The position numbers were made by a program, and so were the translations under genes. Below are positions 25,664-40,100 of a DNA stretch of 64,000 nt, piece by piece. Source of the DNA: Linyphia triangularis. Lineage: Eukaryota; Arthropoda; Arachnida; Araneae; Linyphiidae. The stretch lies in contig OZ021722.1 of NCBI GenBank assembly GCA_963978545.1, forward strand, positions 106,665,442 through 106,729,441, read 5' to 3'. A model generated the notes under the pieces. It was given only the letters and a program-made list of their open reading frames with translations, was not told the origin of the DNA and did not search any database. The first letter of the stretch is position 1, and every line of letters starts with the position of its first letter.

Positions 25664-26322
25664 TGTTACGAATTCCTGTATATTTGTAAATATTTCGTAG
25701 TATTAATTATGTAAAAAGGAAAATTTATGTACATTTCGCATAAGGCAGTGCAAGAATTGACTTTACTTCGCTTTCCTGCAATGCGTCTGTTAATGCTTGA
25801 AAACGAGTTTTACAGGGATCATGCTGGAAAACGAGTTTCACAAGGGGTAGGCTATTTAACAATATGATTAACGACAATCTCGCCAAGTTGGCGAGATAGA
25901 GCTAAGTTGGCGACGGTTTGGGCGACTAATTTTGGTCGCCAGATTTGGCGACATTTTTGGTCTCCATGTACATGTATAGATAGGGCTTTTCGACTACGAT
26001 CTGGATAATCCTCCAAATTTCTATCTCTAGAAGATTCACGAAGGATTTATTTTCCTATATAAGGCCGGTCGTGAGTTGAGTTATCTAGTTAGTTCTCTCT
26101 CGGTGAGCATTCAGAGTAGTTCCAAAATGGAACTGTATTGCATTGTCTTATGTGGCAATTTTAGCAGTTGTGTTTAAAAATTTTAACTGTTGTTTGTGCT
26201 CTATTGTTGTGTAAAGAGCTGTATTGAGTCTACTAGAATGAGAAGTTCTGGAGTTGTAAAAGAATCTGCGAAGAGTTTTGATCTGCTTTGGCTTCAAGTC
26301 TTTCGAACCCATCCACGCAACA
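25664..26322 (+). mobile_element. Solo LTR, 659 bases
   Basis: It begins TGTTACGAATTCC and ends CCACGCAACA, with the TG...CA ends of an LTR. A 4-base target duplication ATAC flanks it exactly (25660-25663 and 26323-26326). No primer-binding site or coding region adjoins it. It and the 22130 copy belong to one family. Confidence 0.88.
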
Positions 26323-26372
26323 ATACTAATAGCAATCTCTTGCATAATAATAATTTCTTTTAGTATTAACAC

Positions 26373-27576
26373 ATGGTTCGTACACTTGAAGGAGAAAAAA
26401 ATTCAAGGTCTTTTTAAGCACTTTTCAAGGATGGCATTATCAATACAAATACATTAAAAAATTGGCAATTTTGTATTGGTAAACAGTACATGCTCAAATC
26501 GAGTATATAGGAAAAAAATGTTTTTTAGATTTTACCTAAAAGAAAATTTTAAGGTTACAATAGAAAAAAACCTTCCAATATACCAGAAGCAGTACTATGT
26601 CCCATAAAAACAGAAGTAAAGTAGCTAGTACTCACTTGATAATTACGCCAATATCGTATGTGAACATCCATTTAATTGTCTCAAATAATAATGCAAAAGT
26701 CTTATTGATTAAACTGTCTTCTAATCTACTCTGAAGGCTTGATTACAAATACTGTATAATATGCAGTTTTTTTCTCCACATAAAAATTTAGAACTTAAAT
26801 GCAATCACGCTATCGGCTAACATGCAATTACATAATTTATCAATGTTTTCATTTAATTCATAAAACCCGTGATTTTTTTATAATTTTCAATGTCTTTAGT
26901 ATTTTAGTATCTAAAACTTCGTTTTCAATTATATGTGCCTTAATCAAGCTGACGACATTGATTGTTGCAAAGTATATCTGTTTAAGATGTGTTTTTTTAT
27001 CATTAGAAATAGTTTAAATAATCCCCATCAAACTTCTTAAAGAAATTAAATCCATTTTTTACTCTTTGCATAGTTTTTTACAGCACTTTCTTCAATCATG
27101 ATATTTTTGACACATAAAGTACATAGTGCAAATTGTGAATCTAACACACAGGCTTCAATATTATATTCTGGCTTTTCTAATATCAGCTTGAATTGAAAAT
27201 GCATTTCCCTGCCATTTTTAAACAGTGCGCAAAAAATTAGCACACACGATACAAAAACGAAAAAAGAGATCACGACTTAATCGGATATTCCAGATATGTT
27301 GGGCATACGTAGCGCTGTACTCATCGAAGGGGGATTAACGAAATTTTTTTATATTCAACTGCAATGTTTTTCTAGTTGATGATTGGCTTGACTTAATTCG
27401 AATGATTTTGCTCACTTTGTTGACCAAAATTTTTTAAGATGCTATATTTTTAGAAAATAAAATGAAATTCAAGCACTTTAAACTTATTTTTACAGAGTTC
27501 AAGGTTTTCAAGCACTTGAAAATGAAAGATTTTTTTCAAGCACTTTTCAAGATTTTTTAAAAACCTATGAACCATG
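26373..27576 (-). mobile_element. Decayed hAT-type element with a BED-finger remnant
   Basis: The ends are short inverted copies of CATGGTTC (left about 26373, right about 27576), and both subterminal regions contain AAGCACTTTTCAAG. Inside, on the - strand at 27046-27273, a 75-codon frame includes the order LDSQFALCTLC, KNIMIEES and KNYAKSKKW. This resembles the C-x2-C...H-x3-5-H layout of BED zinc fingers at the N-terminus of hAT transposases, with the first histidine changed to tyrosine. The catalytic domain is absent. The assignment is by eye and tentative. Confidence 0.45.
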
Positions 27577-28029
27577 TAACAGTAATTTAACACCTTGTTT
27601 CAAAACGCATATTATATTTTTTATCTCTTCACAGATCTTTACTTTATTTTTCACGTTCGACAACCTATTCATGTGAGATTTGCTTAACTTAGTGTCTTTT
27701 TCTAACAGCGAGTCCCATAATTAATATTCAGTATTGCGCATTCTTGCATCAGACAGTATATAGCTTCACACGCTCACAGTATTTTAATTTCTGCAGACCT
27801 CAACACAATTCCCACCGATTGTTTCCAGTGAGTTTCACGAGGCGCTTCTGATTCATTCATTGACATCTGTCGTTCTAATCACTCGTAAAATTCTCTCTCT
27901 CCGAGCTACCAACTTCTAATTAAAAGTGATGACTGCAACTTCAAAGACTTCCCCTCCCTCTCCACACAGCCTTAATTTACACCAATATGTGAACATTACA
28001 AATTGAAACAATTATGTATTCTAATTAAA
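27577..28029. other. Downstream flank of the TBP gene
   Basis: No gene is supported here. The stretch is AT-rich with several short pyrimidine tracts and lies beyond the likely end of the TBP transcript. Confidence 0.4.
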
Positions 28030-28035
28030 TTTATT
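28030..28035 (-). terminator. TBP polyadenylation signal
   Basis: On the - strand this reads AATAAA, 77 bases after the stop codon of the TBP gene. Confidence 0.6.
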
Positions 28036-28111
28036 TACAAATACAAAGCAATGTACAAGGCAATATATAAATAAGTCCATAATTACAAAAAGACATCTTC
28101 ACATTTGTATC

Positions 28112-31100
28112 TCATAATTTTCGAAATGCTTTTAAAATGGGATACATATTTTCAAAGGAATCTTTCAATTCACTCCTGCTTTTGGCTCCTATAAATAAAG
28201 CATATATTTGAAGTTATCCATAATTTTTTTTAATTAAAATATCATAATTACAAAGAAAATCCAAACAATTCATTTGATTATAAAAATTAAACAAATCTTG
28301 CCAAAACAATTTATTGAATTTTGCAATTCAAATTACTCTTCTGCTAGTCTAATATAGTATTAACTCTTAGGAATCCATTGGGGCATACCTACAACTGTGT
28401 CCAAAACTTGAGTATATATCAGTTTTTAGTTAAAGTATACGTATAAGTTGGGAATCGCAAAAATTGACCCAAACAGGCATTTTTGTTTTTTCATCCTAAA
28501 ATGTTCTCCAATTCATTATCTTTAAAATGATACCAACAACTTTCTTATAGTTAAAATACTTTTTTAATTACATGCAATTTCGTAAAGGTCAACGTTTAAA
28601 ACATATTGGAAAAAAGAAAATGTCGAAAACTTTGAACTCAATTTCTGGAGAACTGCTTTTCTTTGTTGAGCGAATGTACTCCAACGGGGATATCTTAAGA
28701 GTTAATTAACTGATTTTTAAAATTTAAACTGTAGAATTTAGATAGCATTTCAGAGCACGGGCCCTAGCTGTTTACAAAAATTTTGGTAATAAATAGATTT
28801 TTATGTATTATAGAATATTTTTATTTTTGGAAATTTTTTATTTTTTCAAGTACTTTTCATGTTAAATGCTAAAATTTAAAAAATATTTAAGTTATACATT
28901 ATATTTTGCTTGAGACCATGTATCAATACCTTGTCTTTAATTTCCAGTAAGAAATTTATTTCAAAGTTAATTAGGTATTATTTTATCATCGTTGCAATTA
29001 GGCCTTAATTAGTGAATTAAAATTCATTTAATTAAATAATTCTCACAAAAATTTTACACGCTGGCATAAGAATTAAAAAAAAAAGTTGCCTAAAGTATAT
29101 GTATACCTTAATAACTTTTCAATAAAGTACATTAGACACTTGAAATCTACAATATGAAGATATCTTTATACAGGGTGATTCCTTAAATCCTTTTCAGGAC
29201 ATTAAATTTGAAAGAACCAAGGAAGTAAAATAATTTATCACAACGAGAGTACTTCGGGAGAGAGACAAGAGAGGAGGGTTGCGTGGGTCTTGTGCCGGAC
29301 CAATGTAACCAATGAAAGTTTATGTTTATTAAAGTCAAATATTTAAACTTTATAAGTGACTTATCATTTAGTCCCACTGACCTTCCTACAAATATAAAAG
29401 TCTTCATTGTAGGAAAATAAAATACACAAGACTCGCAACATTCCAAGGAATTTTCCAACCTCTATGTCCTAAAATTGACACATTTCATTTTCAGAATTTT
29501 TGAAAGCATGCAGAATAGCATGTTTTTCAGAAAAGGAAATTATTTTTATGGGTAAATTGTACTTTTCAATGGGTTGGTTGGTTGTTTTCAGATTATCTGG
29601 GGCCGTCAGCAACACGAGGGCTGTAATGCGCCGAAACATTCGTCATTAGACAAGCCAACATATATTTACAAACACCCATGCCTAATACGGGACTCGAACC
29701 CGCAACCTCGCGGTCTAGAACTTTTCAACAGGATTTTACAGGAATGGTGGACCACCCTTCGAAAAATGCTTAAAATAGACACTGATCAATTCATTTGAAA
29801 TATAAATTCAAATCAGTACCAAAAAAAAAAAAAAAAAATCCATTACCTGTAAGTACAATTTTGCCTGATACGAAGATCAGCAAAACCACCCTTGGTTGCA
29901 CTAGCCTGTAAATTAAACCTGGAAACAACTCTGGTTCATAGCTGAAAAACAAAATACTTTTTGTGTAGAACCAAAAAAATCTAAAAATTTTTTATTTAAA
30001 GAAAACATGGATGTAATTAGGTATTGTAAAATGAATACTTAAGTTTACATAATTTAATATAAATAATTACACAAAATGGCTTGCTTCCTATAACAAGGGC
30101 AAATATATTAGGGTAGATAGAAAAAAGGCGTTTTTTTGCAAAATATACTTAACCAATACACAAAGGAAAATATTATCCGAGTATTAATGTTAGATTTAAC
30201 ACTAAATTGCCCAAGGAAGTCATTTTGACTGCTTTTTAATTTCAATTAGAAAAACAATTATGTATATAATGACACAATTTCTTAGAATTTTGTGACTTTT
30301 TGTACAAAATATAAAAGCGTTTATTTTTGTAATTGTAGTTACCTCCCCCTACTTCATTTCTGGTATATATATGCGTTATACATATTTCTTTACACATTAG
30401 TTATGCAGTCATTTTGACTGCTTTTGGGCAATATAGGTATATACTAAGTTTCCGTCTTTCTAGTGTTAAATTGGTCAGAGGTGTGAAAAATGTTGTAAAA
30501 TACTTGGGCATATAAATTTTTGCAGGTCAATACCTTGGATATACACCTAAATCAGATATATATAATTTTTTTTCAGGTTTAGTTGTTTATAACGAGATCA
30601 CTGCGACATTTTCATCAATTGTTTTAGCAAAGACACCCTTTTTTATTAGATTTTTTTTAAAAGGTTTCCTTAGGGTCGAAATTTTTGTATTGTAATTTCA
30701 GGGCGGGCCGGGGTTGCAGGAAATTAACAGATTTTTTTTCTCTCTCTCTCTTTTTGCCTAAATTAAAAGTTACATAAGGTTTGCAAGAAAAAAAAAAATC
30801 AGTTGAACCTGAATTATTTTAATCTATAGCTAAAATTTATGAATTTTGAAAAAAAATTGACTGTTAGGGATCAGTTAAGTGCTAATAAATAAAGTTTGCA
30901 AAACATGAGATTAATCCAATCAAAAAATTAAAAAATAGAAGAAATATGAGGTCCTTATTAGTCTCTAATCAGGGATTCGAATCTTAAAGAGAAGTTTCTG
31001 AAAAGATAATTGGTAATTAAGGTGAATCCTGATATAATTTCAATGGGAAACAGTAAGAAGTCATATCCAAATCAATGTAAAATATATTCAGGGTTTCTGC

Positions 31101-34100
31101 CAAAATAAAATGTAGTGAATCCATGACTTTCCAAGAACAAAGCAAATAATTTTCCATGACTCAAAAAATTGCATTGCAAAAAAATTTAACCCATATGAAT
31201 TTTACTAAGACGAATCAAACCACAAAATGATTTCTATAAAGTTTTATTTTATAATAAGTAAAAAATCCTTGTTTCAGTAACAAATATTTTCGGAAATCAG
31301 AAGAAAAAGGGAGAAACAATTTTCCATTCTTTAAAAAGCTAATTAATCTTTAATAATGATATATTTGAAGAAAGAATAACCTAATAATAACATAATAAAT
31401 TTTATAATCAAAAATCAGAAGTATTGATACCAAAAATGCAAAACCGTAGTGCTCTGTGTTGCAAACGAAGAGAAAAGAAAAAAATTCAAATTGTAAACAT
31501 AAGCTGATCAAATCAGGTAAATTTAGTTCTTATATTATAAATTTTTTTTTTTTGCCTATGAGACCTTACTCCTGTAATCTCACAAGTTAGCAGTTCAGAA
31601 ATGTTTACGTTAGTCGACCATTGTTCTGTCAAAACGTAAATACAAATTTAGATAGATCATCGAGGAGATGAATAGCAATCATGCCGTTTATAAAGTCACA
31701 GTCAGGTGATTTTAATTAAAATGTTTAGCAATCCATGACATTCACTGTTTTCCCCATGACTAATTTCGCTTTTTTGCTCAAAATCATGATTTTCCATGAA
31801 AAAATTTACCCAATGTCCAAATTCATGACTTTCCTTGACATTTCCATATGTGCGTGGAAACCCTGTATATTACTAGACATACTAATACAAATTTCAATAA
31901 AAAAATTATCTTATGTATATTACATCCATAAGATTACTACCCCCCCCCCCCATCTTCATTAGCGACTGGTCAGGACCTCATGTTCCTTCCATTTATTAAT
32001 AATACTTGATTGGATAAGTTGCATACATTTCTTACATTAAAGTGTTGAATGCTGTTTTGTATTATTATAAATGTGCTTTTACAGTAGTTTTAATTACTTT
32101 TGCAATAAAATACAAGATATTTTAAAAGTTAAGAATATATTAAATGTTGATGTACACATGACAACAATTGTAAGAGTATTCAAATGAACAATAATCTAAT
32201 AAAATATCTTAACATTGTGAGAGAACACACAAAGTTAAAGTAATGTGTAAAAGATTTAGAGCATACAAGATAATAATCAATAAAAATAAGTAGCAACATA
32301 GAAAAAAATGCTTATCAAAACTAGTTATTCATATAACCTTACTATAGACTCAATTGAAAGAAAAGGTTTAATATAATACCTAGAGAATTGACAGTGACTT
32401 GTGTATAGATTTTCTATTTGAATAGGAAATTTGACATCACAACTGGCTACCATATTTTGAACTTTGAAATCGATAAATTTCACCTGAAAAAATAACATAA
32501 TCCATAAAAACAAAGTTTTTAATATAAATCCTTTATATGCATTGTAAATTTTTATATTCATCAACACAGCGATGTTTCTGTAAACAGTGTGTGCTTGGTA
32601 TTTGCATCTAATTTAAAATCTGAATTATTTCTATCAGCAAAATGTGCGACAAACTACATTTCAAAATTTATTTATTAAAAATTAACATCACACTCGCATC
32701 CACATATCATTCATTTATTCTAATTAAAACAATTTAATTATTTATTTAAAAAAAATTTGGCAACAGGAAAGAGTTTCAACAATGGTCGGTTCAATCTTGC
32801 TATTGTGATGCAATGGAGAATTCCCGCATTTTTAATTTTTTTTTTTATTCAATTCTAAATGTTTCAAAAAGGCCATAAACACAAAAATTTCAATTCAATG
32901 CTCTTTTTCTTTTTTTTTATTTGCAATCAAAATTCCAATATTAGACGTTGGTGAGGAAACGATTCAGTCGGCTCAAATAAAAATATGGACAAACATCTTG
33001 GCTTGAGATCCAGCAGAGGAAACCAGTTTTGCAATTTTCTCGCAAATCATGCCAACCTGTACGGATACAGCCATGGTCTACTAAATCAACGCCAACTATT
33101 TTGCAGAAACCTCCCGATAACTATAGAAACTTTTGACGTCACAGATTTTGTTGAGTGTTTTGATCGGACTGGTTTTGAGGCATTTTCTTTTCTTAATATT
33201 TAAATAACTAATTTTTTCAAAGAAATTTTGTTTAAATATTTGGAATCAGAAAGAAATTCTTCATAAATATAAACTAATTTCACTCGTTTTAAAAAATGTG
33301 AGAATTGTCCATTGGATGACAGCAAGTTGGTTTATAATTATTCCCTAAGTATGCAAAGTAAATATCTCTAAAAATGGCATTAAATTCGGTTTATTATTTT
33401 TATCAGGTCATAATTCAAATTACAAAGATATTCAATATTAATAAAAAACTATCTTTAATAATAAAGAACATCACTTAAAGTTTCAATTACAACAATCCAC
33501 AAAGAAAAAAAAATTCTATAAATTCGGAACAAATCAAAATAAAATGTGAAAAAAGTTTTGAAATTTACTCACATCAAAACCTAATTTTTGGATTAGCCTA
33601 GCATACTTCCTGGCTGCAAGATGAGCAGCAGTTTCACTAAAATGAATAACAAACATTTTAAGTAAAATGTGGGATGTAAATTATTATACATACTATACTA
33701 AAATTAGACTGTTCTTAAATGAAAATCCAGACAGACTGATCTGAGACACATTTAATTAAACTTTTTTTGTAATTGAAGATACAACAAAAGAATATTATAA
33801 CTAGGAAATTATTACAGGGGGGAATTATTACAGGGCCTTTTCAAAAATAAGGCTACAGGCAGCCATGCTTCAAACTATAGGATAACTAAAAAAACTTACA
33901 GAAATAATACGTAAATAATTAGAGTTCCAGTATATTGTGGTGACAAAAAACGCAAGACAAGAAGAAAAATAATCATGTCTGTAAAGGATGCAGTCAGATT
34001 GAAGTTTGAAGATTTTTACAGAATTTGAGGAACAAAATTCCCCCGATTTCTTCAAAAATTCCCTGATGCACGCTATAATTCAAAAAACAAAATAATGGAG

Positions 34101-37100
34101 AATTTAAAAATACAAAAACTTAATAAGTAAATTTGATTCTAAATAGTCAAAGTATAATAGCGTCATAATAAATTTACGGTAAAAATCTATTTTAAATATT
34201 AAGGAGTTTAGGGTTCTAGTATAGTCTGTTGACAAAAAACGCAAGGCAAGGAGAAAAATAATAATTTCTGTAAAGGATGCAATCAGACTGAAATTTGGAG
34301 ATTTTCTTTTCAAAAATGAGGCTACAGGCAGCCATGCTTCAAACTATAGGATAACTAAAAAAACTTAAAGAAATAATACGTAAATAATTAGAGTTCCAGT
34401 ATATTGTGGTGACAAAAAACGCAAGACAAGAAGAAAAATAATCATGTCTGTAAAGGATGCAGTCAGATTGAAGTTTGAAGATTTTTTTTAACAATAAGGC
34501 GCTGGACGGAGGCCGAGCTGCTAAGTTATAGGATCATCAGAAATCTAATAGAAATAATATGAAAATAATTGTTCCAAGCATAATAATGATTCCAGATAAT
34601 AAAAAATAAAAAGAGGAAGATCAACAGGCGGTTGTGGGCAGGATATTGATGGTTTGGCTCAGTTGCTGAGAGGAGAAAAAGTTCGGAATCGTTATTCTCC
34701 CAAATCGGACAAGTAGCCAGATATTGATGGCTTTTTAAACAAACTTAAAAAAGTACTCGAAAAAAATAATAATCTGTATTTAAAGTGATGACATCACAGC
34801 ATCTACTTTAGGTGACGCGAGCCGAGATAAATATCCGCACGGGGCATGAAAGAAAGGAGATTCAAAAATTTCAAAATTCCCTAATTAAAGTGTAATTTTA
34901 CAAAATTCCCTGACATTTCCAGAAGAGTGAAATTCCCTGAATTCCAGGTTCTGTAGCCACCCTGTATTAGAATCCATATCACATGTAAACTTGCTTTACC
35001 AACTATATTACAGATATTAATGTTAAAACTATCACTAATAAAAAGAAAAAGTTAAAATTATTAACAATCTTAAAGTTTTAAAATAAACTGCAAAGATCCG
35101 AGCATTTTACCTTCTAGCTCCAGTGACCACAATTTTTCCACTTCGGAAAATCAGGGCAGCAGTTCGTGGTTCCAATATTCGCATAATGACAGCATGAAAC
35201 CTCTTTGGATTATATTCAGCATTTCGAAGTCGGAGAGCGATCTTTAATAAGTCTAATTTACAGCCTAAATCAACAGAACTGACAACATTGCTGAAAATAA
35301 TATTAAAGTTAACAGTCAGAAAAAATTTAAAGAAAAAAGATGCTAAATATTATGTTTATATACAGGTTTTCATAATAGAGAAAGTATACATAATTAAGTT
35401 TACAAACTTAATAGAATTATTTCAAGTACAATTCAGAATACAAAAATGATAAAGTTTACAGAATCATACAGGAATAGAATATACAATGCAGATTACAGAA
35501 TTGATAAAGTTTAAAGAATCGTTATTATTTTTTAAATAAAAATTTTTGCAATCAAAAATCTGAATCATCGAATAATAAATATGCATTTTTTTTCACAGGT
35601 TCGTGTAAAACAAGGCTTCTACTCGTTTATTAGTTTTTTTCGGATGTTCATATGATATTGTGATCATACAACCTTGTCTTGGTATCAATATCACAATGGA
35701 GGCATAATATCCAGCAAAAAGTTCACTCTTACAGTTGGAATCTTATAAATACTCAAATATAACTTATTTTAACATTACAGGGTTCCCACACTTAGAGAAA
35801 AAAAAAAATTCAAGGACCTTTTAAAGAAACTTCAAGGAACTTTTAAAGAAAATTCAAGGACCTTTTTAAGAAAATTCAAGGACCTTTTTAAGAAAATTCA
35901 AGGACCTTTTTATGAAAATTCAAGGACCTTTTTATGAAAATTCAAGGACCTTTTTAAGAAAATTCAAGGACCATAAAATTTAATTCTTTAGATATAAAAA
36001 TACAAAACAGAAGCGAAAAAAATTGAGGCGGAGATTATCAGTGGTTGCTTAAAAAGTTAAGGACCACACCCTTTTTTCAAGGATCAATTTCATAAATTTT
36101 TTTTAAGGGGCTTTCCAGGACCGTGAGAACCCTCCATTACTTAACACTAATGTACGTTACAATAGGATTTCAGACAGACTGTGCCAAAATGTATCCTACG
36201 AGTTTGATATTAAATATTTATTCAATTATATTCAAGTTTTTCTTTTTTAATGTTGTCGATTGATTCAGTTGTTAACTGCAGTTATTTCTAAATAGTACTT
36301 GCATTATATTCAGATGCAGTGCCGGAACTAGGGGGGGGGCAGGCGGGGCAGCTGCCCCGGGCGCTAACCAGAGGGGGCGCCGAAAAGCCAACAAAGCACT
36401 ATTTGTTGTATAAATTTTAATATTTGGACGAAAAGATAATTTTTCATAAATAAATTTTCATTTTTTCTTAAAATTCTGGATGATCTCTAAGATATCCAAC
36501 AGAAGAAAAAATCCACTAGAAAAAAAAAAAAAAAATACATTTCTGTACAAAGAAAGTAATAATCTATCCTTTTACAAAAGAATGACAACGAATTCTCCCT
36601 ACCCCCTGATGAAGAATAGGTTTGTGCTACATGGCAGGCTGCCAGAAATGCTAATTTAAAATCGCATTGGTAATATAGTCGCAATGTAGTTAGATAAAAT
36701 TTAGCATTACAACAATTTAATGCTGTTGAAATTTTCGTAAATTGAAATATGTCGATGAAATTATCTGGGGCGCAGAATCGCAGAAAAGCAAAAGAAACTG
36801 CAAGAATATCCCAACCTTTTATCATCTTGGCTAGTTCACGAGACTGAAACCAATGAAGGTAAGAATTTTTTTAAATTTGTAACCTAATAAACTTCGGAAG
36901 ATGTGTATTAAGGACAAGGGTTACGTTTGGGATATATCTCTTGCCAAATATATTTATTGTTCTCTAGGAGTCCGCAGGAATTTTTACAGGGGGCTGCAAG
37001 ATGTTGAATTGTTTAGAAATCGTTTACTTTTGTTTTTGAGGTTGATTATCATTAACTTTAAAGGTTCATTGCGATTCCTAATGAAAATTAATTAGCAAAA

Positions 37101-40100
37101 AGTTAATTAAAAATTGAAATAATTAACGATTGAAACGTTTTCTTTAAGAGAATAATTTAGTATTTCTTCAGCTAAAAACAGATTTTTTTTCATTTTTACA
37201 CATTTTGAATCGTGCTGAGTTTAAAAAAACTGGGGGTGTTGAACTTTGAACAACTTTCAATTCCCACTGTTTCCTTCATTTAATTTAGCAATTATTTTGG
37301 CTGTAAAAATGACAGCGCAAGCACGATTTTGACAAAAACCGTAACGCCAGGTGTAATGGCCAAAGTAGGTCAATCCGTTTGAAAGTAATGCTGACCACAG
37401 ACAACACACGGACCCACAAACTTTTTTTCTAGAACACTTTTTTGATTCAGAATGTTCTGAAACGTGAAGAAATGCAAAAAAATTATGTGATAAAAAGTTG
37501 ACACAAGAATTCCTATTGAGCACAAGAATTCCTATTTATCGCAAAACATATCGATTTTTTAAAAATAAAAACGAAAACAGTAAATTACATCCTATCCAAA
37601 TCTCAATTTAAATGCACTGACTAAATATGTGACTATATATTTTTAACAATATATTTTACTATATATTTTTAAATCCCTTATATTAACTTCACTTTTGTTT
37701 GAGTGTGCGTTTGAGCCTGGCGTACAAATCTGCGGATGCTGGTCTATTCCTAAATAATGAAAAAATAATAAAACATCAAGGCATGAATTCTAAAAATAGA
37801 TCTCAAGGCCTTATTTTTCATAAAAAATAACGAAAAAGAAAGTATTTTCCAGGAAGTGATAAATAAAATAAAAAGAATCCAGTCTCCATGCTACGAGAAA
37901 AAGGCGCAACTTTTGAAATGTCAAAGAACTTATGGCTATAAGAAGGCAAGCTTCGCCAAAGCGTAAGTAAAGATATCACGCGGATTTTCCCAGTTGAGAC
38001 CACAAAACCCGCCAAATTGTAAGGATTTCTAGGCGTGTGCCATTGCATTTGCACAGAGTTATAGTGTCATTTTGACGACATTATTTTTCACCAAACAGAT
38101 GTCATGTTCGTCAAATTTTGTCCATTGCATTGGTGAGAATTTTAAATTCTCCAAGAAAATGGAGAACTCACACATAGCACCAGTAAGTAATATATTATTC
38201 ATTCTATTATTAAAATGAGTTTCAATAAGTTTAAATTAATTGTTCTAAAATTAACATTTATGTGTTTACCAACTATTCAATGATTTTTGTAGACAAGTCA
38301 TTAAATTAATTTGCTTTTGTGTTCAATGAGTTCTGGTAATATTCGGAAGCTTTTTAAATTTTTGTATTAGTATTTTACAGAAGAAAATATTTTTTGAAAT
38401 GTAAAACAGCTTAATTGTTTATGATCTAAGACGTTTTGAAACCAGGTTAACCAGATTTTGTGTTAAAAAGTGTTACATATCATTCAACTATGTTCTTTTA
38501 TTTCATTGTAACTGACATTATTTGTATTGATTCATTAGTTGTTTTTTTTGTCTTTATGCAAATCTTTATGCAAGCAGAATGAACCCTGGTCATTAATAAG
38601 GGCTTGTCAAATATATTTATTTAAAATTTCAATTAATTAATTCTTTTATTGTTTGTTTCAAAACAGAATTTTACAAAGGAAAAACCTTTGTTAATTTTCA
38701 ATGTATATATAGTTAGCTTCAAATCTAAAAAATTATTGTGTGGGGGCGCCAAAATGAATTCTTGCCCCGGGTAAAAAGTGACCTAGTTCCGTCCCTGTTC
38801 AGATGACTTTATTAGTACCATAGTGTACCTACAACCAATTTCTTGTTTGAAAATTTAAGAACAAAGTTATTTAAATCTTTATCTTGGGTCATCTTACTCC
38901 CAATCTATCTCTTGTGTATTTTTAGGCACATTTATTTACACTAATATCATCATTGCCAGTGACATAGACAGATGTAAACGATTCCTCGTGTGTTATCAAT
39001 CTGACACTTCTTTTTACTGTGTTTTCTGCATTCATGTAATTATTTGCTTTACTTGCTTGTCTGGAATACTTTACTTGATTTGTTGCACAGTTTAGTTTGA
39101 AAAAAGATAATCTTACAAGTATAAGATACTACAAAATTTGCATAATCGGCATAATTATAAGGCTGGAGATATCATAGGAAAACTTGGTGCGTCTCCCATC
39201 CGTTAACACAACATTTCAATACCCCAATAGCTTATTAATAGAAACATACCGATTTTAGGCTAAAATTAACTGCTAATTCATACAAGATATATTGTTGGGT
39301 CTACAAAACATTAGGAACAATTATGTTAGCAAACATGAATAAACTTGAAAACTTATTTATTTAATGCAGGGTGGCCACAAGATTCAGAAAAAAAAGTTCC
39401 CTGACAGATTTCTAAAAAATTCCATGATTTTAGGGCAAACTTTTTTTCAAATTTCATCTATTTTCTTAGGTTTTCCAGATGTCTAGACACCCTGATGAAA
39501 TAGAACATTTATGCTAAAGAGATAATATGCAATTTTTAAAAAAATAGTTTTGCTGGTAATGGAAAGTTTAAATTATTCCGTAATATTAAACTTCTAATGG
39601 CTTACCACTACAAATCTCCATGTAAATAGCGCCAAAATATGGATGAACGTGCCTTAAACAATACAAAATTTCCCATATTTTCATGAAATTTTAAAAAGTT
39701 CCCAGACATTTCCCTGATTTTTTCCAGAATCAGAAAGCTCCCTGATAATTCCCTAATGTGACCATTCTGTAAAGTTTAAATAATTTGAGTTTATGCAACA
39801 AAAATAGCCTTCTTGTTGCATAAACTCAAACCTGCTACTAAATTTATTCTTGGAAATAAATAAAAGCAAATTTGAAATGTTTTCTATACATAGTACAAGG
39901 TTATGTTTCTTTTAGTTGGTTGGTTGTATTCAGATTATCTGGCGCCGTCAGCAACACGAGGGCTATAATGCGCCGAAACATTCGTCATTAGACAAGCCAA
40001 CATACATTTACAAACACCCATGCCCAACACGGGACTCGAACCCGCAACCTCGCGGTCTAGAAGCTAGCACGCTAACCACTATACCGTTTGGTCTATGTTT

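Noticed and set aside
22130..26322. The two related LTRs as one retrotransposon
   Set aside because: Each has its own 4-base target duplication (ATAT and ATAC), and between them are unrelated elements with no retroviral genes.
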